Source: Berberis thunbergii
Lineage: Eukaryota > Streptophyta > Magnoliopsida > Ranunculales > Berberidaceae
DNA length: 64,000 nucleotides
Direction of reading: 5' to 3'
Assembly (NCBI GenBank): GCA_003290165.1
Contig: QNQO01002066.1
Location: 62,001-126,000, forward strand
Position numbers and translations under genes: made by a program. Below are positions 34,576 to 47,779 of the stretch, piece by piece. The number at the start of each line of letters is the position of its first letter. Positions within the stretch are counted from its first letter, which is position 1. The notes beneath the pieces were generated by a model. It saw only the letters and a program-made list of their open reading frames with translations, was not told where the DNA came from and did no database searches.

Positions 34576-35253
34576 TGACGATAGATGAATATGACGCTAT
34601 GAAGTAAGTATTGTCTTGAAAGAAGCTATTGAGAGAGAAGGCAGGGACGTAGTAAAGGAAGCTCTCACATTGTCAAAGGCTTTATGAAAAAAAGAGAACA
34701 ATCGAACAGAAAATATGTTGAGTCAAGAAAAGTCGGATTCTGAAGAAAAACATGAGTCAAGTCCTTCTAGTGAAGATGTTGCAATAGAATTGGCTACGAA
34801 AAAGTTCTCAAATGCCTGCACTCCAAAACTTTAGCCTTTGTCCTCGAAGATCTACTGGAGCTAAGAAAAATGAACAAAAAGTATAGATGATGAACTATAT
34901 GTTTCCACATCAAAGGAGCTTACCAATTTTAGTGAATATGCGGTTAGTAAGCCTTGTAGTGGCTCTCCTCTCTCTTGAGAGAGATTGTATTTGAATTTTC
35001 TTATATTTAGTTAATATAACGGTTAAAGTGTATTTGATACCTATTTTACGAAAATTTCACATGTAGCAACATCGTTTGGTTTGTTTATTTACAATAGCAC
35101 AACTTTGAATCTGCAAGTCAAATTTTTAAATGGACTGAACATAATTAAATTTCAACAAAAGAAAGTAAAAAGATGTTTTCGACATTTCTGCAATTGCTTA
35201 AGAAGCTAGCATGTTAAATACTCTGAGACCAGACCAAGGATAAATAAGAGAGA
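34576..35253. other. Spacer, LINE remnant to 3' flank of gene B
   Basis: Low-quality continuation of the LINE relic gives way to AT-rich sequence. Near 35200 (gctagcatgttaaatactc, then gataaataagagagatca) it resembles the gene A 3' flank at 16975-17025. The duplicated unit therefore included 3' flank. Confidence 0.45.
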
Positions 35254-38200
35254 TCATAAATCCTCAAACTTTGGCTTCTCATCTGGTTTTCCAGAGACCT
35301 CGTCTGGTTTTCTTGATACTGATGCCTGTAAGGGAAGTCAAATGCGGATTGATAAAAACAAGAATTTGAAGTTATAAGAAGAATTTCTGATGAAGTTATT
35401 GATTACGTGAAACTATCTAATTTTGCCACGTTAATAGTAAAATAGCGAAAAGCATATTGTTTTTCTTATCAACTTACTCGATTTGAGTTTGGAGAATTTT
35501 GCCCAGGCGTAACAAATTGATCAGCTGGAGAACTTGGAAAATGATTTCTAACAGGGGAGCTAGAGAGAGTGTGTCTTGAAGCACCAGGTGAATGAATATA
35601 TGATGATACAGGTGACTGAAATACGGGGGTAGTGTGATGATGGATAGAAACTGGAGAAGCGACTGGTGTTTGCTGTTGAAAATTAGAATGAGGTGAAGCT
35701 TGGGAAGACTTTGAAGATGGCCTTGTTGAAGGCATGTCTACTTTAATCCTGTTCATAAAAATAGTTGGATGAATTTGAAACATGGAGGATATCAAAATTT
35801 GGTACTCAAAAAATGCATAGGAATAGTGGTTTCTTACCTGTTATGGGCTTCGTTATATTGATCAGTTTCATCATATATTTCTTCCTAACAAAAATATGAA
35901 CAAATGACGTCTTTGGTAAACATAGCATAGATTGAGATAAACAACAACAGAAACCTAATGTATGTATTTTGGACCTGATTGACAGAATATTAAGAGGACT
36001 TAAACATTTCTCACCTGTAATAGTTCCTCTATAACATCTTCCATAGTAATGATACCGATGACTTCCTCTTCTGGTGGGTAGCTAGGAAGAGACTGCAATT
36101 CTGCTTCAACTATAATCTCTCGATCCCATTCCTTTGATATTTGATGAGTATGATTTCGTTTTCTCCACCATTCCTTAAATTTGAGTTGTTTCCACCAGAT
36201 CGAATAGATGATGATGGATCTGCAACGACATCCAAAACCACACTAGGACAGCTTTCTGCCAAACAACCAAACAGTGTGTTTACAAGTCATCGAACAACCT
36301 TGAAGTTTAATACTAGTTATAAGCGAAAAATATTGACTATGACGTAAATTGTTCTAAAGGTTATAGTCATAGTAACGATGCCTCCAAGTCTTTGTACTAG
36401 TATACCTTTATGTTCCACTATAGTCTGTGATCTACTTAGGTTCACCCTTCTGCCCAACATAGTAGACCTGCTTCTCGGACTTTCCGATGTTCTTTTCACA
36501 TCCTTCATTCCCTTAACTACGACGGCCATGTGGCTATGACCCTTCTGGAACTCATTCAGTATCTCATAAAGAGGCATTTGATCAGGAACCCTAGCACCAA
36601 ATAACATTCAGTTATGTTAATGTAGACCAAGTACATTTTATTTCCTTCAGAGTACATTACTTTTCATTTTTCATCAAATATGCCAATCAATGCTCATATC
36701 CAGGTTTTTTAACACCATAATAGACTTGGCTCCGAAAGGCGATAAGTGTATAATGTATTCAGACACTCTATCTGTAAGCACCTATGCAAGTGCAGAATCA
36801 AATTTGTTCAAACTTGATTTCAATGATGAAAACCAGGCCAATATCCAAATACTTCTTGTGTAGGTCATGTCAGACCTACCACTCCAACAAGGGCTCTATC
36901 CTGAAGTAAGATGGAAACTTAACTATGAAATGTACATACCTAGGAATTCTTCTGATAGATACATTTCGAATTGGAGTCTGATCTTCAGGGCGACAGATGA
37001 TCAAGTTTTTTACCTATACAGAGAAGTAGTCATGTAATCTAATTTTCATATAAATGGCCATGAAAAAACAGCTTCCACTACATATTCAATTTGTCCAGAC
37101 ACTATGAGCTGAATCCATTTTTCAATTAGCATCTGGATCTGTTTGACAAGCCCACAGAAACATGTATCATTCTTAGAATGCTCAAGAACAAAACTCTTAC
37201 CAAAAAAAGGCCGACAATATTTGATGGGTTCTCAGAGTAGATCGGTACACGACTATGCCCCTTACTCATTATCAAACCCATTGTGTGCCTAAGGAGATAT
37301 ATGTAACAGTGTTATGAAATGGTCAAATGGATATAAAGTTAAGTTCGGAGATCTTGAGGTACGTACATGTCTAGTTTCGAGTTTATATCAAGAGCAAAAG
37401 TTTTGTCAATAGGCGTCATAGCATCCTTAGCTGTTTTTTGTGTCAAATCCAAAGCTCCAGTGATTATAGTAGTTTCGTCATGTGTCAAATCTCCACCCTT
37501 TCCTGCCTAACACCATATACAAAAAATCAGTTGATCCCATACATTCGGTTAAGGCATTGGTATAACACGGGCACAAAGAGAAACAAATAGAGCATGAAGA
37601 GTGAAAATCAGAGTTAACCGCGTTTCCATGCATATCCACCAATGTCTTCAACTCTGCCCGTCTTAGAAGCGCACGGTGCCCTTTACCTAGTAGCCAATCC
37701 AATAACTGCCACAATATGAAACCCTGTAGAGTTTGATTAAATGAACACCAAAAAGGAACAAAGGAATGAACATAATTTGTTGACACATTGCATCGTGTAA
37801 TTCTTGTATGTCTTTAGTAACTCAAATCATTTTCCATTTCGTTGGGTAAGCCATAAACAAAAATACAACTCAGTATTTATGGTCTTATATTACAGTAATC
37901 CAAATGAACTCACCTTACTGATAGGATATGTTATGGGGAAGAACACAAATAGAGCTACCCGAACAACTCCAACCAATTTTGCACCAACACTCATCCCAAA
38001 TCTAGTGCACACAGCTTGTGGAATAATCTACCGTCAAAGAAACACGCGGATTTTCAAGCATTGACAATTGAATTGCAATCAAGAAAAAGCTAAACTTTGC
38101 ATATCTTACCTCGCCGAAGGCAAGGATTAGTGTGACAGATATTATCACAGCACCCCAAGCCGGGAGAAGTGCATCAAGGAAAATTGGCAGTGCCTTGAAA

Positions 38201-38647
38201 CACAACTCTGTATCAGTCCTTCCTATATGGTCAAGAAACTCTAGCATAAGACATGTAGGAAACAAATTCAGAAACATACCTCCATTGCCAAAGAATTTCC
38301 TAGGAGAAGTGTACATAGAAGTAGATGTTGATTCTTCACAACAGGCAAAATCTTAGCTACCACGTAGACAAAAAAAAAAAAAAAAAGATTGAACCATGCA
38401 ACGTTACTTATGTATACCAAAAAAACGTTCAGAAAGACTGAATTAATGACTAGAACTCGAAAAACCTACCAGCATTCTTTTGATCCTTAGGTTGGCCGGA
38501 TTTAGAGAGGACCTCAAGATCAACTTGGCTAAGTGACATTAGTCCTAGAGTAAGCCCAGACATTAGTCCAGCAAAAAGTACAAGTACCACACATACAATT
38601 AGATACACCCAGAACATAGGCTTGCAACATTGCTCGTCTGCCGCCAT
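35254..38647 (-). pseudogene. Gene B: DUF21/CBS paralogue with frameshift
   Basis: Exons: 38647-38470, 38356-38280, 38193-38110, 38027-37914, 37705-37619, 37506-37367, 37288-37201, 37013-36940, 36590-36406, 36255-36015, 35884-35838, 35748-35478, 35325-35254. All splice sites are GT-AG and exon sizes match genes A and C, except exon 10: 241 bases, one short of a frame-keeping length. The shift lies between about 36130 and 36175, and translation then meets TAG near 36110. The product would be about 390 residues, keeping DUF21 and the first CBS part but losing [14 protein letters not shown] and the Ser/Pro tail. Everything downstream is still well preserved, so the break is recent, or a sequencing error. 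DUF21 starts [15 protein letters not shown] as in the paralogues. Confidence 0.8.
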
Positions 38648-38723
38648 TGAACCAAATTGTATAGCTTCAATTCACTGATACGTAAGGTGAGTTAACAAGC
38701 GAATGTGTATGGATGAAGTACTT

Positions 38724-38730
38724 GTATAAA
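38724..38730 (-). promoter_or_regulatory. TATA-like box of gene B
   Basis: Minus-strand tttatac lies about 80 bases before the start codon, at the position of the TATA boxes of A and C but weaker. Confidence 0.45.
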
Positions 38731-38893
38731 AGATTCAGAACTTTGGGTTCAACCCTGTAGGACAAATGAAGAAACAAGGCTTTTTTGAATTCTGGGGCAA
38801 AGACAATTGGAAGAAATGATATTGGTGTGGCCTAAAACAGAAAACTATTCCCGTAACTATGGTTTCCAGGATTCTGTACTATTTAGATAAGCA

Positions 38894-38960
38894 ATGTGGA
38901 TGTCATTAGGCCAAAATGTAATGGCCTAATTTTTTAAATAGAAAGGGTTCTCAAGGATGA
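38894..38960 (-). promoter_or_regulatory. Conserved upstream block of gene B
   Basis: Contains atgtggatgtcattaggcca, shared with genes A and C. Unlike A, there is no MITE next to it. Confidence 0.5.
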
Positions 38961-40256
38961 TAATGATCTGCGTGTACATATACTCTTTTTCCGCGAAACT
39001 GAGTTTTCATTGAACAGAACAAAATTTACAAACAACACGCATTGGGCACACAATGAGATCACAAGCACCAAAATGAGAGTAAAAAACCCAGTTTAGCTGC
39101 AATGTGGACTGGAGATTTGTCGTGAATTATTCTTGAACAAGCCCCTCTACGCCCATATCTCTATCCCTGCAAACGCTTTCATATGTTTAAGTGTGTGCCT
39201 TTTTTATCTGTCGTCAATGAAACATTTCGATTTCCTTTTTCTTTTCTTTTTCTTTTTTTCCGACAAAAGTTCAAAAAAAGTTTACCCACAACATGAGGTA
39301 AAGTTCCACAAAATTTACCACACCACATGAGTTAAACGAAGCGAATAAACTGCAAGTTTCTAGAACCAAACTAGTGGACCAACTTATAACTAGGGTAAAC
39401 AACTTGAACCTAGGAAATTATTCGAAAACTTTTCTTGTTTTTCTTATTTTTTATTTTTTTTCTTTTTTCAATAATATTTTCTTCTTTTGTTAATTTTCCA
39501 AAATTTCAGACAGAAAGTCGTAAAATAATATAGGAGTTGCACAGACAAATGGAGCTTGAGTTTTCCTTTTTCGTATGAAGAAAAATCCCAAACTCTGGGT
39601 TTGCCAAACATAAATGTAGTTTGAAGTCAATTGCATTTGCATTTGTTTGCAACATGTTTGTTAATTTGCATTTCATGGCATCCAACAATCCGTTTACATG
39701 TTTATAAAATCCCCGTGAATGAAAATCGAGTGCAGCAACCTCTAAAACACAATTTATATTTGAACTTATTCACAGAGTATCATTGCCGAATATGTACTTG
39801 CAGACAACTATGGATGCCCTAAAACACAATAAGCTTATCTGCTCAATTTGGAGTATTTATGAAGTCAAAATTTCAGGCATAAATAATACATAAAATGTGC
39901 GCAAAGACCAGAGTTTCTCCATAGACGTACCGATTTTATTTTTGTTTGATTGCATATGGAAACAGAAACATTGTTTCGATCCTAAAGTTAGAGAATCGAC
40001 CATCGCCTTTTGCATAAATGGGGTCATAGGACGGAACCAATATTTCATTGTTTATAGTCCAAGGTTGTGTGCATGGTTTTTTTGTATGTTTTTGGATGGG
40101 GACCTTAACTGTTCCGATCAAGTTGAAATTGTGTGGATGATAGAGTGAATGCATAAACATATCAGAGGAAATATGAACTTGTCGAGCTGAATCTTTATTT
40201 TGGGATAATGTAGATATAATCAAAGAAACCATGACGCCGAATCTTACAAACCTGGT
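38961..40256. other. Spacer upstream of gene B
   Basis: AT-rich with T-rich low-complexity runs (39232-39260, 39430-39490). No gene recognised. It ends in a 38-base sequence (40219-40256) repeated after the Athila element. Confidence 0.5.
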
Positions 40257-41097
40257 TGATAAGCACCCACAACATCGATTTTGCACTCCCAAATATACAT
40301 TTGTTAAGTCCAATTATCAAGTAAAAATATCTCATTATGTGTATTTTGTGCATTTTGTAGGAATTCAAGTACAAATCTCAAATTATGCATGAAGTGGCAC
40401 GATAAGGCTAAATTTATCAACTAGAATGCCCAATCGGAATTCGAATGCATTCATCAGGATTAAATAATTTCAATCTCAAGACTCATGAAGTCAAACCCAC
40501 AAAGCAACAACAACTATGGATCTCGAGAAAATCAATATGAAAATTTGGACGTCCACATGGCCAACTTTATCATAAAAAAAATCTCTACAAGACATGTTTC
40601 CTTATTGAACTCCAACATCAATATTCCTTGTTTCATTCAACCATGTTTCATTGTTTAACTCAAACCAAGTTTTCTTGTTTCACTCAAACCCTTTTTACCT
40701 ATAAAACCCCATACATGGAGTTCATAAGGGATAGTTTTCTTTGATAGTTTTTTTTACAGAGTTTTTTAGTTGTAGTTCTTGGCTTTATATTTTTACTTGG
40801 GAGAAAAGTGCATGTATTTAATTCCATTGAAGAAGTAAGTTTTTTCTTTGTTTTCTTTGTTCTTTTAGTTTAATACTTATTTTCGCCATACATTATTTTG
40901 TTATTCTCTTTATTCTTTAAGTTGAAAATCAAATATTGTCTTCTAATCTACGTGAAGTAGTCGATAACCCCTACTGTCACTATACATTGTTGAATTGTAT
41001 TGCAGGTTGAAGGAAAAAAAATAGAAACAACTTATATTTCTTTGATTGATGTCGAAAATCATGCAACAACATTAATGTCGGTTTTTTGCATCAATCA
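40257..41097 (+). repeat. 5' LTR of the Athila-like element
   Basis: 841 bases, TG...CA ends. Compared with the 3' LTR (787 bases) it has extra bases in the tattccttgtttcattcaacc zone near 40620-40680 and scattered substitutions. A cctataaaaccccatacatgg segment (about 40699) is a good TATA region. Confidence 0.85.
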
Positions 41098-41099
41098 AA

Positions 41100-41110
41100 T
41101 GGTGTCGTTG
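41100..41110 (+). other. Primer-binding site of the Athila-like element
   Basis: tggtgtcgttg begins two bases after the LTR. It is two changes from the tggcgccgttg complementary to tRNA-Asp common in this lineage, so the site is plausible but decayed. Confidence 0.55.
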
Positions 41111-42716
41111 TGCATCACTTGGTGAAGGAAAACATTATTGAAGATACAACTTTGGAGACAATAGAGAAGTTTTTTAAATTTTTTTCCATTTTTTATTTAT
41201 TTAATTATTACTATTTTTGTCATCTTTATGCTTTTTTTTTGGTAATTTTCAGCATATAACGGAAACAACGTTTAGCGTATTTTTTTAGATTTTTTTTATG
41301 TTGGTTGCTTGTTGAACAAAATTGTTTGAAAAAGTTGGTGATAAAGCTGCAAAATTGCCTAGACTTGCTTGAAGAATTTTTTTATTTTTTGTTTGTAGTT
41401 TTTAGTGAGGAAGAGAGTTTATTCTTTTTTAACTTCTTTTTAATATGCCTCGAATGGTCAAGTGCAACTTGTAATAGCTAAACATTATTTTAGCATTAGG
41501 TTGATTGTTAGTTTTAGGTTAGATTTAATTCACTTTCATAAAAAAAAACTAAAAACTAAACAAACAAACAAACAAAATTTAAAAAATATATATTTCTTGA
41601 CCAAGACCATTAAACATCTTTGCATGTGTAATTGTTTGATTGTATGTTTATTTATTTAGATGGCAATCGAAGTCAGAAATAAAATATAAAAAAATTAAAA
41701 AATTTCTTTAAAAATGGCTAATTTTTTTTGTAGTGGATAACCAGCGGTGTTGTGGAGGAGAGAGCAATTGCTTGAACCTAGGAGGAGTAGCTCTCAAATA
41801 ACACTTCTTTCTACTTCCACGGTGGAGACCTTGTGTCCGAGCTCACAAGTTAGTAAGTATATCTTTCAGACACATTGCTTTAGTGGCTTGGGTGCTGAAT
41901 GAAAATCGATTGGACATTGCTTGGTGTTTGTTTATGTTTCTACATCTTAACGAACTGCGTGGTTGCTTACGTTAATAAACTACCATAAACAGAGAGGGCA
42001 GACCTAGCCTGTTTTTGAAACTGGTGGGATTTCATCACCCACCTCATCGCTCCAGCTGTGTGAAACCAAGGCACATAATAAAATCAACTAAGATTAGAGC
42101 CAACTAGGTCGGTGTTCATAGGACAACTAAAACCTAAGTTATTCTGCTAAATTTTGTGTTGACTAAAGCAAAACGTGACGTTGGCTTTAATCATTCAATG
42201 AACTCCGAGAGGCCACTGTCACTGCCACATGGGTAACTCACCCGGTACGCCAAGTCATTAGTAAGCTGCAGACCACAGAAGGACGTGGTGTAACTAACAG
42301 TTTTGGCTAGGAACACACACCCTAAGTACGTATTTGACACACATTGTTCTCATATCAATCGGTCTACAGAGAGATAGCACAGGTACAGTTCTTAATTAGA
42401 CCACATGATCTTTTGTACTTGTGCAATAATCCGACTTCTTGCAAGCGTAACTCTGACCTTCTGATTTTGGACTTTGTACTGTTGGATACAAGCTTTTAGG
42501 ATCATCTGTTAGCACCCTATCTTATCAGGCAATTTTATAGATAACAGTGTAACGCCCACTGGTTTCAATCAATATTATCCCTCACAGATTAACAATATAA
42601 AATCCCATTAAAACGTTGTTTGCTTAGATTTGGCATTTGTGTGGTTCAAAAGTGATCATTGCTTGTGTATATCTTCTTAGCAATCATCTAGGGATTTAGC
42701 AATCATCTAGGGATAC
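41111..42716 (+). other. Leader of the Athila-like element
   Basis: Long noncoding stretch between the primer site and gag, T-rich at 41160-41420. No gene is seen. Long leaders are usual in this lineage. Confidence 0.5.
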
Positions 42717-43689
42717 TTGATCTTGTGCTTTGTCACCGTCATCTTTCCAATCCATTTTTTCCCTTTTATGAAAGTCTGGGAACGACCCAACAAGCGTTTG
42801 GTTCGTACCCAAAATTTTTCTAGCCACCCTAATCCACTTTTTGCTTCTTCACCACACTCATCTCCACCTACCTCCCCTCACTCTCCAATCAACACTGAAA
42901 TGGAAGAACGTCCAATTTGGGAATACAATGTTCCCTTTGCTGCTAATGTGCATGGATGCATTGAGCTGCCCCCTATCACTACAGCTCAATTTGAGATTAG
43001 ACCGGCTATTATTAATATGTTGCCGAAGTTTCATGGGCATGATCGAGAAAGTCCATATGTCCATCTTGGAAACTTTCTTGAAGTTTGTAGTACTTTTAAG
43101 AACCAAAACATAGATGAAGAAAATGTCAGACTTCGCTTGTTTCCTTTCTTTCTTGATGATTGGGCCACCTCATGGCTAAATTTCCTCCCTGCCAATTCCA
43201 TTAAATCATGGGAGGATTTAGTTAGAAAGTTTCTAGCGAAGTACTTCCCCATGAGAAATACCCTAGAAATTATAAGAGAAATTGAGGAGTTTACTTAAAC
43301 ACATGATGAACTTTTTTATGAAGCATGGGACCGCTTTCAAGATTTACTCATCAAGTGCCCCCAACATGGCTTTGAAAAACGAGTGCTAGTGCAGAGTTTC
43401 TATAATAGATTGATTGTCTAATCTAGAAATATGATCGAATCCATGCATCAAGGGAAACTCATGCGTAAAACTGGTATTGATGCTTATACCTTTCTAAGTG
43501 AACTTGAAACCTAGTTCTTCTAGAAAATCACGTCTATTTGTACCAAATGAAGATCCCGAACCAAACATCAAAACATTCCTAAAGGACTTTGCTAAGGAAA
43601 TGAAATCTATTGTGACAAAGTCTACCTCTGAAGCCTGATAACAGACTTATAAGCCTTGAACCTTTTGCCTCAAAAGAGATCATATAGAT
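42717..43689 (+). pseudogene. Athila-lineage gag, first half
   Basis: Open from 42717 to a stop at 43296-43298, then readable in the same frame through YEAWDRFQDLL and further stops near 43420 until the hAT insertion. Motifs: IINMLPKFHGHD, HLGNFLEVCSTF, VRLRLFPFFLDDWATSWLNFLP, WEDLVRKFLAKYFP. These define the capsid of Athila-type Ty3/gypsy elements, which forms the particle. The start chosen is the first ATG of the frame; a start at 42899 (MEERPIWEYN) is an alternative. Confidence 0.8.
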
Positions 43690-43985
43690 TAGGGGTGGGC
43701 ACGGGACGGGATGGGACGAGATATACCCATCCCTATCCCATCCCGTTCATACGGGATCGAGACGAGATGGGAAAACCCCATCCCGACCTCGTCCCATCCC
43801 AAACGGGTTCGGGACGGGACGGGATCAGCGTGCTAATCTGGAGAATACATTTTGAACATATTATCAACTTACATTGAAATGTGGAGCACCTTACAATGCA
43901 TTTTATAATTTGCTTGGCAACTGTGAAAATGGAAGCACTTTTGGTGATTTTGCCACTAATGGTTTTGAACTGTGAAGTATGGGCA

Positions 43986-44261
43986 GAAAATGTGGAACTA
44001 CCAGGAAGTGCTGCATTTGGTTGCCTTTCAGCGATTCTCACAATTGGGAAAAATCAAAGTAACTTTCTCTATGATGAGCAAACTGGTTGTTTAACACCAA
44101 TAAATGCCTATGCGGAGTATCATGATTTTCTTCTTAATACTGAGCATGTAAGGTTGCACCTGCTGCATCCTCCTGCAACAATCATTTATGCTAATTATTA
44201 CCATGCTACATTGCAACTTTATCAAACGCCATATCAATTTGGTACGCTCTTTCAAGTACTC
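43986..44261 (+). pseudogene. Captured GDSL esterase/lipase fragment
   Basis: About 92 codons resemble the C-terminal half of plant GDSL esterases: ENVELPGSAAFGCLSA matches the LVPGNFPIGCSA block, YDEQTGCLTPINAYAEYHDFLL matches the CL..N.FSEYHN block, and ATIIYANYYHATLQLYQTPYQFG matches the YPHATIIYADYY block. The segment ends at caatttg followed by gtacgc, a likely splice donor, so intron sequence was captured with it. Start and catalytic Ser, Asp and His blocks are missing. It has no function as it stands and marks DNA-level capture of a host gene by the hAT element. Confidence 0.75.
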
Positions 44262-47200
44262 TAATACATTTATATCATGTAAATTAAACTTTAACTGTTA
44301 TGTTAAAACTCTAACTCTGCAGATTTATTTCCAGATCAATTTGTTTTGTTAGAACTCTGCAGATTTGGAAGCAATTCCCTCAGAAATCTATGGCAGAAAC
44401 TAAAGATATGATCTAAATAATTAAATAAAAATATTAATAATTAATATTAATAAATTAGTTCGGGACGGGACGGGATTGGCGGGATTGAAAATCTTCATCC
44501 CATCCCATCCCATTCTAGATCGGGACGGGACGGGATCGGGATGAATGTCACGCCCCGATTTTTGAGAAAAACGAAATCCTAAAATCCATGTAGGATTATC
44601 CGTTTCCCCAAAACCCGGGACGCGAAATTCAATAACAACAGAGACATTAGCAGCAAAGACAAAAAAAAATATAGTTTAAAAAAATAGGACAAACTAAAAT
44701 TAATACAAAAGTCTAACCATGAAAAACTGGCGTCGCTAGCCCCACTAGCGAAACTCCCGTAACGTTGCTCAAAAGTCTCTAAACCTGAAAAGCTAATCGG
44801 CTACATTCCCAAAGGAATGTACCCAAGAAGCAAAAGCTCACTTGGGCAGCAATAAAGCTGGTGTGAGAAATCTTCATTCCAAAAATCAATAAAATCGCAC
44901 GTGATAAACATCAAGCGAAACACAAACAACAAACCATCACACCAATAGGTAGTTCCTCAACGAGGCAAAAGTGTGATGCAAGAAAACACAGTTCCAAGAA
45001 TTTAGTTCCTCAACGAGGCAATCATATCATCATCTCAATTAAGTAAAAATGCATTACTTACCCTATAGGAGTCGACTATGGCAAGTCTAACCTGCAGAAA
45101 TATTAGTGGACTTGCCATCCTGCATAAAAGAATTAGAAACAATGCAACGCCATTTATTCTTTTTATTTGAATTAGGTTCAACTTTTTAACGGATTGATCA
45201 CTTAGACGATACCACATTCGCACCACCTCCGTGCCGAACATACATGCCCGTATGCCTCTCTCATATAAAGGAGGACTACTCCGTCATCCATGCCTAAGTG
45301 GGGACATCACATACAGGCATGCATCGCGGATACCCCTAACTATATGAGTACCAAAAGCCACCCTTGGGCTATCAATGCGCATAAACTCATGTCACATTTT
45401 TTACGGATAAATATCAAAGCCTATTTTAGGCATACAAACTCACCACATTTCCGCAAGACTAACCCGAAGGTTATTTTAGTTTCTCTATTAAGAAATGGGT
45501 GCCCCAACTCCGCAAGACGACCCGCAGGTCATTTAGTTTCTCTAGTAAGAGAGGGGGAAAAATCATAAACAAAAGAGATGTGGTAGTTCTAAGTGATACA
45601 AGCCCAAGTGGTTTATAATTTCAGAAATCAAGGATTACCAATATCATTTATTTTGATAATTCAATATTCTTCCACAATGACATTTTGTCATTCGTAAATT
45701 GATTCACAATCTATCCACCCACATTTTTGGGGAAAACATAGCATATTCATTAATCATGCTATGTAACAATATGGCAATCAAGCCACTCCTTGATTCAAAT
45801 ATCCAAAATCTTTATAATGCATAAACAAGTCAACATGCATGATAATACCAATCTCCACATTAATCACAATGCATTAATATTCACCAACCATTCACATCTC
45901 AAGCATCACTATTAACTTAGAATATGAAAAACATAGTTATGAGCTACTAACTGTAGTTTAACCAAGCCAAACAAATCCATATCTAATAGCCTTTCTTAAA
46001 CACTGATTTCGGTGTGAGTTAACTTAGCTTACAGTGCCTTAATAAGAAACGACATTCAATATACCCAAATACTCGACAAAATGTGGGAGATTGTCTCACA
46101 TCATATTCAAGTCCTACTAAGAAGTAATTGTACAATAGAAAACTAGCCACACTTTAGTAGTAGCCATTAGAAGATCTAACCTCTTACCATGACCTTGCGA
46201 CATGATGACAATGAACTACACTATACTATTGATCATAAATTAATAACAATAGTAAAATAGAGTTTTAGCTTCAAAAACAAGGTGTAATCTTCCTCTCTGC
46301 CCCAGTCCTATTCTTGTACTAAATTACTTATTCACAAACAAAACTTACAACAAGCGACAGGTCCTTGATTACGCAAGAACACTGCATTGTGACTATTTGT
46401 CAAAGTTTATCCAATGACTTACAACAAATTTATGACCATCGATAGCTTCATCAAGTATTGGCTCATATCAAGGGCAACCCTTCGTAACCCATCTCTAATA
46501 CAAACACTCTATTCGATGTTGCACATATTCCCAAAACCATAAATACTCATCACAGAATTCAAACACAAACATTGCAAATAAACACGAACAAAATGCACAA
46601 AGAAAGCAAACCCATTCTCACAGGTAAAACCCATTCTATTTTGTAAATTGGGAATATTCTATTTTCAAGAACAACATGAACTAGGCACCTAATCAACCAA
46701 TCAAACAATCCAATAACAGATTATCTAAAAAGGTACTATTTAATATATACTCTACACATCGAAAGACAACAAGTGGAACAAGAAACAAGTAACACAGCAT
46801 AGGCAAACTGATAGAAAAGAAGGACTTAAAGTAGAAGAAAAAGAAATGAAGAAACTCACCTTTAGTATGTACGCTGATAGACTGCTGACCATGTTTCTAA
46901 TCTTTAAACGTGTTCTTCCTTTTGTCCCAAAGCTCTCATTCAGGTGGTAGCAACATAATGATTCCAACTTTACTGTTTTCGACAGTATAAGAGAGAACCT
47001 TACCATGTATTTAGCCAAAGTGGAAACCATGTGCACATGCATCAACACGCACCGAGCCTCATGAACTGGCTTCTCTAACAAAATATAAGGCTTGTTCTTA
47101 TCAAAAAGAGCATCAGACTCAAAGCAAACGAAATAACACTTGACAGGAGATGAAGTTGGACTTTTCTTCTTCTCCTCTCGCTTCAGTTTTCGACCAAATC

Positions 47201-47334
47201 CAATAGCTCTGGATGTAATTCTGTCACAGAAGAGCGAGAGCAGGTCGAGAAGTCAGATCTGAAGTCGAATTCGGGTGGAGGAGTCTTGATTTTGATTGGA
47301 GCAACTTCTTGGGTCAAATGCTAGGGTTCTTAGG

Positions 47335-47779
47335 AGATTGATCTGATGATGATGATGAGAATTGAGAGAGGGAGAGAACAACCTGAATAGCGACATACTT
47401 CGAACATTATTTGAGTCATCCTTTCTCGATTAGCCTTGGGGTTGAGAGGTGCTTCAGTGAGGAGAACAGGGTGTTCTTCAGGGGCCACATGAAGTTCATT
47501 GTAAAAGGTATGATGCCATATTTTCTCCATGTCATCCCAGTTACTAACTGTACCATGTTCGATTGGATATTTCAGGGTCATAATACCACGCTTAGATTGA
47601 ACCTCATCCCCAACATATGCATCTTTCTGGCCCATCCCAACCATCACACCAGTGTGGCGAGGGCGTCCAACAATGCTAGGAAACACAGCCCTTAGAGCAT
47701 CATCTCCAGCAAATCCAGCCTTGACCATTCCCGTTCCATTGTCACAGACAAGAGGTTGAATATCTTCGTTGTCCGCCAT
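47335..47779 (-). pseudogene. Actin fragment without introns
   Basis: From ATG at 47779 the frame reads as plant actin for 127 codons: [86 protein letters not shown]. The intron that plant actin genes carry right after the GMVK codons is precisely absent. A deletion of about 20 bases then shifts the frame; actin sequence (tatgtcgctattcagg) continues about 35 more bases, ending near the place of the next plant intron. The nucleotide-binding N-terminal quarter alone cannot make actin. Absence of the intron points to capture through an mRNA copy. Confidence 0.9.

Noticed and set aside
36141..36347. Plus-strand open frame inside gene B
   Set aside because: Shadow of exon 10 of gene B on the opposite strand.
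39133..40313. Several short open frames between gene B and the Athila element
   Set aside because: No homology, splice structure or domain recognised; AT-rich spacer.
47411..47695. Plus-strand open frame of 94 codons
   Set aside because: Antisense shadow of the actin fragment.
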